Shown here in pieces: positions 17,927-25,078 of a DNA stretch of 39,297 nucleotides (the stretch's first letter is position 1; each line of letters opens with the position of its first letter). The translations under genes and the position numbers were made by a program. This DNA is from Comamonadaceae bacterium (GTDB lineage Bacteria; Pseudomonadota; Gammaproteobacteria; Burkholderiales; Burkholderiaceae_C). The notes beneath the pieces were generated by a model. The model had not been told where the DNA came from. It searched no databases and worked only from the letters and a program-made list of their open reading frames with translations. The DNA is taken from positions 1 to 39,297 of the forward strand of contig CANFWV010000032.1 of NCBI GenBank assembly GCA_947450695.1, written 5' to 3'.

Positions 17927-18769
17927 ATGAAACGACAAGCCAACCCTCCACGCTCGATGCTGTTTGTGTCGGGCGAAAAACCCGAACGCTTTCCCAAGGC
18001 CATGGCAGCCGGCGCCGACCTGGTGTGCATCGATCTGGAGGACGCCGTGCATCCCGATCGCAAACAACAGGCGCGTAGCGAAGTGATCGCCTGGCTGCAA
18101 AACCGGCCTGCCGAAGGCGGCCCGGTGGCGCTTCGCATCAACCCGCTGCGCACGCGGGAAGGCTTTCACGACTTGGTCGCGCTGCTGGCGTCGACGGTAC
18201 AGGTCGATTGGCTGCTGCTGCCCAAGTCGGAACACGCTGCCGATGTGCAGTGCGTCGAAAGCTGGGCGGCATCGCAAATTGGCGCGGTCTGCGCCCTGGT
18301 AGAAACGCCTTTCGGCATAGCGCAACTGCCGCATATCGCAGCGGCGGGCGGCAAGCTGCGCGCTTTGATGCTGGGCGGCGCCGACCTGGCGACCGAACTT
18401 GGTGCGCAGTTCGGCTGGGACGGCCTGCTGCATGCGCGAGGCCTGATGGTCAACACCGCGCGCGCCGCCGGCCTGCAGGCATGGGATGTACCGCACGTCA
18501 ATTTGCAAGACGCCGAAGAGCTGTCGCTAGAGACGCGCCGTGTGCTGGCGCTGGGCTTTGACTGCAAGACAGCGATTCATCCGCAGCAGATAGAACGGAT
18601 CCACGCCGCCCATGCGCCCACGCCCGCCGAACTCGAATGGGCTCGGCTGCTGGTCGAGGCTGTGCCCGACGGCGAGTCGAGCGGGGCCTTTCTTTACCAA
18701 GGCCGCATGGTCGATGCGCCACTGGTGCGCAAAGCGCGGCGGTTGGTTGACAACGCCTCACGCGCCTGA
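17927..18769 (+). CDS. CitE-like / HpcH-HpaI family acyl-CoA lyase
   Basis: 280 residues. The ATG at 17927 is chosen because homologues begin a few residues before RSMLFVSGEKPERF, and because the predicted transcript starts just upstream. The TIM-barrel lyase signature is complete: VCIDLEDAV near residue 36 (Mg-ligand Glu and Asp), ALRINPLRT, LLLPKSE, CALVETPFGI (second Mg-ligand Glu), MLGGADLATELGA and KTAIHPQQIERIH. Relatives cleave citryl-, malyl-, beta-methylmalyl- or citramalyl-CoA to acetyl- or propionyl-CoA plus an oxoacid. As a stand-alone protein beside a MaoC hydratase, an acyl-CoA dehydrogenase and a CoA-transferase, (S)-citramalyl-CoA lyase or a related function fits best. It is not citrate lyase proper, because the alpha (CitF) and gamma (CitD) subunits are absent. 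Confidence 0.88.
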   Translation: MKRQANPPRSMLFVSGEKPERFPKAMAAGADLVCIDLEDAVHPDRKQQARSEVIAWLQNRPAEGGPVALRINPLRTREGFHDLVALLASTVQVDWLLLPKSEHAADVQCVESWAASQIGAVCALVETPFGIAQLPHIAAAGGKLRALMLGGADLATELGAQFGWDGLLHARGLMVNTARAAGLQAWDVPHVNLQDAEELSLETRRVLALGFDCKTAIHPQQIERIHAAHAPTPAELEWARLLVEAVPDGESSGAFLYQGRMVDAPLVRKARRLVDNASRA

Positions 18770-18799
18770 AATTTTCATTTTTTATCTGGAGATACCCCT

Positions 18800-19318
18800 A
18801 TGGTTCAAAACGTCAAACAAGTCGGCGAACACCGCTTTCGCGAAACCTTCGGCCGTTATTACGAAGACTTCACCGTTGGCGACATCTACGAGCATCGCCC
18901 GGGTCGCACCGTCACTGAAACAGAGAACACGTGGTTCACGCTGCTGACCATGAACACGCACCCGCTGCACTTCGACGCCAAGTACGCCGAAGCCAGCGAG
19001 TTTGGCCGCTGCGTCATCGCCAGCCCTTTCACGGTGGCGCTGATGGTCGGCATGAGTGTCACCGACACCAGCCAAAAGGCCATTGCCAACCTCGGCTGGA
19101 CCGACATCAAGCTGACCTTCCCGCTGTTTGCGGGAGACACGCTGTATTCGGAGTCCGAAGTGCTGGAAAAACGTGAATCTGCCTCGCGACCCGGCGCCGG
19201 CATTGTCACGATCAAGACCACCGGCCTGAACCAGGACAACAAGGTGGTTGGCACCTTCTCCCGCACCATGCTGATCGCCAAGCGCGGTCACAGCGTCGAA
19301 GACAAGATCAACTACTGA
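18800..19318 (+). CDS. MaoC-family enoyl-CoA hydratase
   Basis: 172-residue single hot-dog domain protein. The segment FGRYYEDFTVGDIYEHRPGR, split here as FGRYYEDFTVGD and IYEHRPGR, leads into TMNTHPLHFDAKYAEASEFGR. The latter holds the Asp/His hydratase pair of MaoC proteins (N-x-HPLHFD around residues 51-57). The later strand VIASPFTVALMVGMS and the C-terminal TGLNQDNKVVGTFSRTML are also typical. Such small MaoC proteins hydrate mesaconyl-, itaconyl- or related branched enoyl-CoAs. A good ribosome binding site (GGAG, 8-bp spacing) precedes the ATG. It is 30 bp after the lyase and 12 bp before the dehydrogenase. Between a lyase and a dehydrogenase the likely step is hydration of the unsaturated acyl-CoA to the beta-hydroxyacyl-CoA that the lyase splits. 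Confidence 0.9.
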   Translation: MVQNVKQVGEHRFRETFGRYYEDFTVGDIYEHRPGRTVTETENTWFTLLTMNTHPLHFDAKYAEASEFGRCVIASPFTVALMVGMSVTDTSQKAIANLGWTDIKLTFPLFAGDTLYSESEVLEKRESASRPGAGIVTIKTTGLNQDNKVVGTFSRTMLIAKRGHSVEDKINY

Positions 19319-19330
19319 ACGGAAACTGCC

Positions 19331-20479
19331 ATGTCACAAGACAACGACCAACAGGAATTCGTCGACGCGATCGACACCTGGGTCGAAAAGGAACTTCGCC
19401 CGGTCGCAAAAAAATACGACCTGGCCGACGAATACCCACAAGACATCGTGGACCAGATGAAAGAACTCGGCCTGTTCGGCGCGACCATCAGCGAGGAATA
19501 CGGCGGCTTGGGTCTATCGGCCTGGACCTACGCGCAAATCGTCATCAAGGTGGCATCGGTGTGGATGGCACCTTCGGGCATCTTCAATTCACACCTGATC
19601 GTCGCCTCCGCCATCGAGCGAAACGGTACACAGGCACAGAAGGATAAGTACCTGCCGATCATGGCGACCGGCGATTTTCGAGGCAGCTTGGGCCTGACCG
19701 AGCCGAATGCTGGCTCCGATTTGCAGGCGATTCGCACCACGGCCAAACTCGAAGGCGACCATTACGTCGTCAACGGCAACAAAACCTGGATCACCAACAG
19801 CTTGCACGGCCACTTCACCCTGCTGCTGGTCAAGACCGATCCACAGGCCGAGCCTCGCCACAAGGGCATGAGCATGTTGATTGCCGAAAAAGGCCCGGGC
19901 TACAACGTCGTCGGCAAGCTGAAAAAGATGGGCTACCGCGCTATCGACACCTGCGAGCTGAACTTTGACAATTACCACGTGCCGGCCGACCGACTATTGG
20001 GCGGCGTCGAGGGCAAAGGTTTTGCGCACACCGCTGGTGGGCTGGAACTGGGCCGCATCAACGTGGCGGCGCGCGGCACCGGGATTGCCGAAGGCGCGCT
20101 GAAGCACTCGCTGCGCTATGCGCAAGAGCGCAGCGCTTTTGGCAAGCCCATCGCACAGCATCAAGCGATTCAGCTCAAGCTGGCGGACATGGTGACGCAG
20201 GTCGAAGGCGCCAAGCATTTGATCGAAGCGGCCGCTCGTAAATACGACAAGGGCGAGCGCTGCGACTTAGAAGCGGCCATCGCCAAGCTGGCCGGCTCCG
20301 AGGCTGGCGTGTTTTGCGCGCAGGAGGCGATGCGCATCTTTGGCGGCTACAGCTACTCGGTCGAGTACGACATCGAGCGCTACTACCGGGACTGCATGCT
20401 GATGGTGATTGGCGAGGGCAGCAATGAAATCCTGCGTCAGGTGATTGCCAAGCAGCTGATCGACCGCTGCCGCATTTAA
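19331..20479 (+). CDS. Acyl-CoA dehydrogenase
   Basis: 382-residue FAD-dependent acyl-CoA dehydrogenase of normal family length. N-terminal helical domain (to about 115), middle beta domain with GSLGLTEPNAGSDLQAIRTTA and KTWITNS, and C-terminal helical domain with RSAFGKPIAQHQAIQ, MRIFGGYSYSVEYDIERYYRD and GEGSNEIL. The Glu in GEGS aligns with the catalytic base of medium- and short-chain dehydrogenases. It introduces the alpha-beta double bond into a saturated acyl-CoA and passes electrons to ETF. Next to MaoC and CitE-like genes it could oxidise a branched acyl-CoA such as methylsuccinyl-CoA. It is much shorter than the about 550-residue methylsuccinyl-CoA dehydrogenases of the ethylmalonyl-CoA pathway, so any such activity would be convergent. 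Confidence 0.93.
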   Translation: MSQDNDQQEFVDAIDTWVEKELRPVAKKYDLADEYPQDIVDQMKELGLFGATISEEYGGLGLSAWTYAQIVIKVASVWMAPSGIFNSHLIVASAIERNGTQAQKDKYLPIMATGDFRGSLGLTEPNAGSDLQAIRTTAKLEGDHYVVNGNKTWITNSLHGHFTLLLVKTDPQAEPRHKGMSMLIAEKGPGYNVVGKLKKMGYRAIDTCELNFDNYHVPADRLLGGVEGKGFAHTAGGLELGRINVAARGTGIAEGALKHSLRYAQERSAFGKPIAQHQAIQLKLADMVTQVEGAKHLIEAAARKYDKGERCDLEAAIAKLAGSEAGVFCAQEAMRIFGGYSYSVEYDIERYYRDCMLMVIGEGSNEILRQVIAKQLIDRCRI

Positions 20480-20525
20480 GCGCCACACCACGCCAACCTG
20501 CGAACAACCCCAACAAGGAACTCCC

Positions 20526-21728
20526 ATGAGCCAGCCGCTTGAAGGCATCACGGTCCTAGACCTCACCCATATGCTCTCGGGCCCCTACGGCACGATGACG
20601 CTGACCGACCTGGGTGCCCGCACCATCAAGATCGAGCCACCTGATCGGGGCGAAGGTACGCGCGAGCTGCTCGCCCAGCACCCCGACTATTCGAGGGATG
20701 GCATGGGCGCCTATTTCATGACGCTCAACCGCAGCAAGGAAAGCGTCTGCATCGATCTGAAGTCCGATGAAGGCCGCACCGTTTTCTACGACCTGGTCAA
20801 AAAGGCCGATGTGGTGTTCGACAACTTCGGCGCCGGCGTGATGCAGCGACTAGGCATCGACCACGCCACTCTTGCCGCCATCAACCCGCGCATCATCACC
20901 TGCTCGGTGACGGGTTTTGGTGAAACCGGACCAGACACGCAGCGCCCTGCCTTTGACCAGGTAGTACAGGGGATGGGTGGCGGCATGAGTATCACCGGCA
21001 TGCCCGATAGCGTTCCGGTGCGCGGCGGCATTCCGATTGGCGACCTGGGCGGTGGCATTTTTGGCGCCATGGGCGTGCTGGCGGCACTGCAAGGGCGCGA
21101 ACGCAGCGGCCACGGACAACATGTGGACGTGTCGATGCTGGACGTGCAGATCTCGCTGCTGACCTATATGGCCACCATGCATTTGATGTCGGGTCACGTG
21201 CCTGAGCGCATCGGCAATTCGCATTTTGTCCATGTGCCGTACAACACCTTTCCGACACAGGACGGTCACATCATCATTGCCTGTATTGGTGACGCGTTTT
21301 TCGAGCGTTTCTTAGCTGTGGTGGATCGGGAGGAACTGCGCGCACCCAAATACCTCAAACAGCCCGCCCGTTACGCTGACCGGCTCTTGATTGAAAACGT
21401 GATCCATGAAGAATTGATCCATCATCCATCTGCCTACTGGCTTGACAAACTGCGTGCGGCACGCGTGCCCTGCGGCCCGGTCAATGATTTCGCTCAGGCC
21501 TTGAACGATAGGCAGGTGCTGGCGCGCGACATGGTGGTGGAGGTGCCTCTGCCCGGTGGCGACACGGTGCGTATGCCGGGTATTCCCATGAAGTTCTCGA
21601 CGTCGGGAACCCCCACCTTCAAAGCCCCGCCGCTCCTAGGACACGATACGGAAAACGTGTTGGCTAACCTGCTCGGTTACGACCAGTTGCACATCGCGAG
21701 CTTGCGCGAATCACGCGCGATCGCGTGA
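20526..21728 (+). CDS. Class III CoA-transferase (CaiB/BaiF family)
   Basis: 400 residues. N-terminal GITVLDLTHMLSGPYGTMTL, then LGARTIKIEPPDRGEGTRE, YFMTLNRSKESVCIDLKS, and the catalytic aspartate in GIPIGDLGGGIFGAMGVLAAL (Asp near residue 173), written here as GIPIGDLGGG plus IFGAMGVLAAL. The C-terminal RVPCGPVNDFAQAL block is also characteristic. The family moves CoA from a donor such as succinyl-CoA to a free carboxylic acid through an aspartyl-CoA thioester intermediate. It would activate the imported acid for the three enzymes encoded upstream. A strong ribosome binding site (AAGGAA, 5-bp spacing) lies before the ATG. It is the last gene of the rightward operon, followed by GC-rich hairpins. 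Confidence 0.92.
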   Translation: MSQPLEGITVLDLTHMLSGPYGTMTLTDLGARTIKIEPPDRGEGTRELLAQHPDYSRDGMGAYFMTLNRSKESVCIDLKSDEGRTVFYDLVKKADVVFDNFGAGVMQRLGIDHATLAAINPRIITCSVTGFGETGPDTQRPAFDQVVQGMGGGMSITGMPDSVPVRGGIPIGDLGGGIFGAMGVLAALQGRERSGHGQHVDVSMLDVQISLLTYMATMHLMSGHVPERIGNSHFVHVPYNTFPTQDGHIIIACIGDAFFERFLAVVDREELRAPKYLKQPARYADRLLIENVIHEELIHHPSAYWLDKLRAARVPCGPVNDFAQALNDRQVLARDMVVEVPLPGGDTVRMPGIPMKFSTSGTPTFKAPPLLGHDTENVLANLLGYDQLHIASLRESRAIA

Positions 21729-21750
21729 CGCTCGAACGGGAAAATCGAGC
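21711..21750 (+). terminator. Two hairpins at the end of the catabolic operon
   Basis: Stem 1: TCACGCG (21711-21717), CGAT loop, CGCGTGA (21722-21728), which includes the stop codon. Stem 2: GCTCGA (21730-21735), 9-nt loop, TCGAGC (21745-21750). There is no run of T after either stem, so this is not a textbook intrinsic terminator. The hairpins could protect the 3' end or assist Rho. Confidence 0.35.
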
Positions 21751-21906
21751 GGCCCAACGACGGCGAAGTTAGTCTCTGTGAGCGCAGCGCGGCAACCCAC
21801 GACTGCGGGATGGCGTGTTTTGCGCTCGGCATGCCACGTTCGGGATCTCGGCTGACAACACTGCAGGCTTTTAAGCTGTCTATTCCTGCACCGCTTCTGC
21901 CACTAT

Positions 21907-21925
21907 TTCTGATTAACTATCAGAA
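21907..21925. promoter_or_regulatory. Inverted repeat TTCTGAT-N5-ATCAGAA
   Basis: Perfect 7-bp arms with a TAACT spacer in the gap before the small gene at 22082. No T-run follows, so an operator is as likely as a transcript hairpin. The binding protein is unknown. Confidence 0.4.
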
Positions 21926-22000
21926 CAAGCTCAACACGCCTTGAGACGGGCAACCCGACTTTTCGAATCGTTACCTTCGTGACTCTTTCTTGAGTTTTTG

Positions 22001-22018
22001 TGTGATCAAAACGTCACA
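22001..22018. promoter_or_regulatory. CRP/FNR-like inverted repeat TGTGA-N8-TCACA
   Basis: The arms are exactly those of a CRP-type site, but the spacer is 8 bp instead of the usual 6, so binding by a CRP-family protein is uncertain. It lies about 64 bp upstream of the small gene at 22082. Confidence 0.35.
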
Positions 22019-22081
22019 TTCAAAGCTTAGGATGAGTCAAGTTGTTGTTCGCACATCGACATTTCGTTTAGGACATTCATC

Positions 22082-22303
22082 ATGGCCAGTTCACAGTACC
22101 GCATTGAAAGCAGCACGCCTCTGCGCGGCAGTCTGCTGCCGCACAACAATTCCCGGCAGATTTACAACGACCGCGGCTTAGCCGTTGCAGTCGCTGTCAA
22201 AAGCTTGGCGGACCCGACCCGCCAGCACATCCGCGTTGTTCATGTGGACACGGGTGAGGTCGTGTTTGAAACTGATCCCATTGGGGAGCGCCATCCGGTT
22301 TGA
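22082..22303 (+). CDS. Small hypothetical protein
   Basis: 73 residues, mostly polar, with no signal peptide or membrane segment. It begins MASSQYRIESSTPLRGSLLP, and a later AVAVAVKSLADPTRQHIRVV and VDTGEVVFETDP look like two short beta strands with a turn. I do not recognise a family. The gene is supported by a good ribosome binding site (AGGA, 8 bp before the ATG), sensible composition, and a hairpin after its stop. It stands alone between the catabolic operon and the AttH-like gene, with inverted repeats upstream. Expression as a separate small regulon member is possible. Confidence 0.6.
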   Translation: MASSQYRIESSTPLRGSLLPHNNSRQIYNDRGLAVAVAVKSLADPTRQHIRVVHVDTGEVVFETDPIGERHPV

Positions 22304-22323
22304 GTGTCACCTTAGGTTTTTAA

Positions 22324-22348
22324 GCTGCGAGAATCGCAGCATGATTTT
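22324..22348 (+). terminator. Short GC-rich hairpin after the small gene
   Basis: GCTGCGA (22324-22330), GAA loop, TCGCAGC (22334-22340), followed by ATGATTTT. A stable 7-bp stem with a triloop and a weak T stretch, placed 20 bp after the stop codon. It would separate the small gene from the AttH-like gene that starts at 22358. Confidence 0.5.
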
Positions 22349-22357
22349 GGACTTTCA

Positions 22358-23440
22358 ATGTTGACACGCCGCGCCGTCCTTGCCGCTAGCACGGTCGGTA
22401 TCACAGCGGGCAGTATCCCCTTCGCGACTTGGTCTTTATCGCCGCGTGCGCTGCGCTTTCCACGTGACTACGGTGCTCATCCCGACCTTCGTACCGAGTG
22501 GTGGTATATCACTGGCCATGCCAGTAGCCGCGCCTCAGACCGCCGTGAGTTCGGCTTTCAACTGACCTTTTTTCGAACGCGCGTCGACGCTGCGCAAACC
22601 CTCCAGTCAAAGTTCGCGGCACAGCAACTTATCTTTGCGCATGCGGCTGTGACTGATGTACAAGGCAAAAGACTTTGGCACGACCAGCGCATCGCCCGCG
22701 CAGGTTTTGGTGTCGCCGTCGCCGGCACGGAAGACACAAACCTGAAACTCAAAGACTGGACTTTGCAACGTGATACGGCTGAGCCAAGTCGCTACAACGC
22801 CAGCCTGCCGGCGCAAGACTTCGCGCTACAACTGCAAATGAATGAAACACAACCGCTTCTTTTACAAGGCCACAACGGCCTGTCGCGCAAAGGGCCAGAG
22901 GCGCGTCAAGCCAGTTACTACTACAGCCAGCCGCAGCTGAGTACCAGCGGCAACATCACGCTGCAAGGTCAGACATTCGACGTGACGGGCAAAGCTTGGC
23001 TAGACCACGAATGGAGCGAAGAACTGCTGCACCCCGATGCCCAAGGCTGGGACTGGATCGGCATGAATTTGGACGACGGCAGCGCACTGACGGCTTTTCA
23101 ACTGCGCACAGCCAGCGGCAACGCGATCTGGGACGGCGGCTCGTTCCGCTCCGCCAAGGGGGGGGCGACGATCTTCAAACGTGGCGAAGTAACTTTCAAG
23201 TCGGTTCGACGCTGGACCAGCCCGCACACGCAAGCGAGCTACCCGGTCGATTGGGAGGTGCACACACCGACAGAAACCTACACGATCAAAGCCGTCATTG
23301 ACAACCAAGAACTCGACAGCCGCACATCGACCGGGGCGGTGTATTGGGAAGGCCTGAGCGAGTTGATCGATAGCCGCGGCGAACGCGTCGGCCGCGGCTA
23401 TCTAGAAATGACCGGCTACGCAGCTGCACTGCGACTCTGA
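22358..23440 (+). CDS. AttH/CrtC-like secreted lipocalin-type protein
   Basis: 360 residues. The N-terminus MLTRRAVLAASTVG carries a twin-arginine-like signal (RR followed by a hydrophobic run), so export by Tat is likely. The body matches the predicted secreted hydrolase group COG5621 (AttH, related to carotenoid 1,2-hydratase CrtC), with double lipocalin-like barrels: TEWWYITGH near residue 46, FGFQLTFFRTR, GKAWLDHEWSEELL near 215, and WDWIGMNLDDGSALTAFQLR, split here as WDWIGMNLDDG and SALTAFQLR. Function is not established, and there is no reason to infer carotenoid synthesis. Such genes commonly neighbour YbbA/YbbP-like ABC genes, which here are at 11115-14343. A run of eight G (23158-23165) lies in the coding sequence. 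It converges on emrB with a 7-bp gap. Confidence 0.83.
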   Translation: MLTRRAVLAASTVGITAGSIPFATWSLSPRALRFPRDYGAHPDLRTEWWYITGHASSRASDRREFGFQLTFFRTRVDAAQTLQSKFAAQQLIFAHAAVTDVQGKRLWHDQRIARAGFGVAVAGTEDTNLKLKDWTLQRDTAEPSRYNASLPAQDFALQLQMNETQPLLLQGHNGLSRKGPEARQASYYYSQPQLSTSGNITLQGQTFDVTGKAWLDHEWSEELLHPDAQGWDWIGMNLDDGSALTAFQLRTASGNAIWDGGSFRSAKGGATIFKRGEVTFKSVRRWTSPHTQASYPVDWEVHTPTETYTIKAVIDNQELDSRTSTGAVYWEGLSELIDSRGERVGRGYLEMTGYAAALRL

Positions 23441-23447
23441 CAAGCCT

Positions 23448-25061
23448 TTAATGCGCCCCGCTGGCAGCGTCAGAACTGCTAACGCTAGCGTGTGAACTGC
23501 GGTCACGCCGAGTCAAAAACACGAGTGGAATCAAGCCCAAAAAAATCAACGCAGAAATGAAGAACACATCTGACGCGGCCAACATGTAAGCCTGCTGATC
23601 GACCAGCCGATTGATGCTGCTAAGGGCTTGCTCTGGCGACAGGCCGGCACCCGACAAACCTGACAGCGCTTGGGTGGTCGCAGAACTGACCGGATTGACA
23701 GCGTCGCTGAGCTGCGCATGGTGAAGCGCAGCGCGATTTTGCCAAACAGTGGTGGCGATAGACGTGCCGAAGGAGCCGGCGACGATGCGTACAAAGTTCG
23801 ACAGTCCCGAGGCTGCCGGAATCTTGTCGGGCGAAATACCCGACAAGGTAATAGTCACCAACGGGATGAAAAAGCAAGCCATGGCAATGCCCTGGATCAC
23901 GGTGGGGATCAGGATGGTGCCGATGTCAGCTTGCGTATTGAAGTTCGAGCGCATCCACAACACCACCGCAAACACCACAAATGCCAAGACAGCAAGCCGA
24001 CGCGGGTCGAGCTTTTGGATATTCTTGCCAATGATCGGCGACAGCAGCAAGGCGAGCAGTCCGACTGGTGCCAACACCATGCCAGCCTGCGTCGCGGTGT
24101 ATCCCATGTATTGCTGAAGCCACAGCGGCAACAGCACCACGTTGCCAAAAAAGAGGCCGTAGCCCACCGACAACGCCAACGCGCCGGCCCAAAAATTACG
24201 ACGCTTGAACAGCGTCAAATCAACCACTGGATGCTCCTCTGTCAGCTCCCAGATGACGAAGGTGATCAGGCCGATCAGGGCCACCAGCCCCAGTATCACC
24301 ACCTCAGGCGAATGGAACCAGTCCAGTTCCTGGCCTTTGTCAAGCATAATTTGCAGGGCACCGACCCAAAGCACCAGCAAGGCCAGACCAATGGTGTCAA
24401 TCGGCAGTTTTCGTATCGTGCTTTCGCGCTTGCGAAAGATCCGCCAAGTGATGAAGGCCGAGGCAAAGCCGACCGGAATATTGATGTAAAAAATCCACGG
24501 CCAAGTCATGTTGTCCGTGATCCAGCCACCCAGCAAGGGTCCAAGCACCGGTGCGATCAGTGTGGTCATCGACCACATCGCCATCGCCAGCCCGGCCAGA
24601 GCGCGAGGGTAACTGGAGAGCAGGAGTGACTGCGACAACGGAATCAAAGGCCCGGCTACCAAACCCTGCATGACGCGAAAAATAATCAAGGTGGTCATGT
24701 TCGGCGCAAGGCCACACAGCCATGAAGCAATCACAAACAGGATGATGCTGGCGGTGAACAAGCGGACCTGACCAAAGCGCTGGGACAGCCACCCCGTCAA
24801 GGGCACTGCAATCGCATTGGCAACACCAAAACTGGTGATGACCCAAGTGCCCTGGTTCGGGCTGACGCCGAGGTCACCGGCAATCGCCGGCAAGGAGACA
24901 TTGGCAATCGAAGAGTCCAGCACATTCATGAAAGTGGCGGCGGACAACGCCAACGTGCCCCACAGTCGGGCCGAGCCTGTCAAAGGCTCGTGAATGACGG
25001 GTTGAGTCGATGGTGACGCTAGGGGGATGTTCGCGCTGTCAACGCTGGGAGCTTGAGCCAT
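23448..25061 (-). CDS. emrB: EmrB/QacA-type DHA2 drug exporter
   Basis: 537 residues with 14 predicted helices. Motifs are the helix-1 LDSSIANVSLPAIAGDLG, the loop GWLSQRFGQVRLF (motif A region), and APVLGPLLGGWI in helix 5 (motif C, typical of antiporters). This is the inner membrane proton antiporter of an EmrAB-TolC-type tripartite pump that expels hydrophobic toxic compounds, for example uncouplers, fatty acids or aromatic drugs. It is the last gene of the leftward marR-nodT-emrA-emrB operon, 17 bp after emrA. The N-terminal extension of about 30 residues before helix 1 is usual. The exact substrate is not predictable. The symbol is by family, not proven orthology. Confidence 0.92.
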   Translation of the reverse strand: MAQAPSVDSANIPLASPSTQPVIHEPLTGSARLWGTLALSAATFMNVLDSSIANVSLPAIAGDLGVSPNQGTWVITSFGVANAIAVPLTGWLSQRFGQVRLFTASIILFVIASWLCGLAPNMTTLIIFRVMQGLVAGPLIPLSQSLLLSSYPRALAGLAMAMWSMTTLIAPVLGPLLGGWITDNMTWPWIFYINIPVGFASAFITWRIFRKRESTIRKLPIDTIGLALLVLWVGALQIMLDKGQELDWFHSPEVVILGLVALIGLITFVIWELTEEHPVVDLTLFKRRNFWAGALALSVGYGLFFGNVVLLPLWLQQYMGYTATQAGMVLAPVGLLALLLSPIIGKNIQKLDPRRLAVLAFVVFAVVLWMRSNFNTQADIGTILIPTVIQGIAMACFFIPLVTITLSGISPDKIPAASGLSNFVRIVAGSFGTSIATTVWQNRAALHHAQLSDAVNPVSSATTQALSGLSGAGLSPEQALSSINRLVDQQAYMLAASDVFFISALIFLGLIPLVFLTRRDRSSHASVSSSDAASGAH

Positions 25062-25078
25062 GAAGGGACGCTGTGATG

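Larger units (their letters stand above)
21729..22081. other. Gene-free gap with inverted repeats
   Basis: 353 bp between the CoA-transferase and the next small gene. No credible coding frame, RNA gene or insertion sequence was seen. It holds the second hairpin of the operon end, an inverted repeat at 21907-21925 and another at 22001-22018, and becomes more AT-rich toward 22081. It probably contains the promoter of the downstream small gene, but no box pair stands out. Confidence 0.6.

Noticed and set aside
17927-18769. Citrate lyase beta subunit in a citrate fermentation operon
   Set aside because: Alpha and gamma subunits and the accessory genes are absent; neighbours are acyl-CoA enzymes.
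21961-21970. TTCGAATC resembling a tRNA T-loop
   Set aside because: Flanking bases do not form a T-stem, and no acceptor or anticodon stem was found.
22358-23440. Carotenoid 1,2-hydratase of a pigment pathway
   Set aside because: Only distant CrtC similarity, a Tat-like signal, and no carotenoid genes nearby; the AttH-like secreted group fits better.
23670-24629. 319-codon open frame on the plus strand opposite emrB
   Set aside because: Highly charged, Gln/His-rich, no signal or motif; it is the shadow of the EmrB-type gene, whose helices and motifs are clear.
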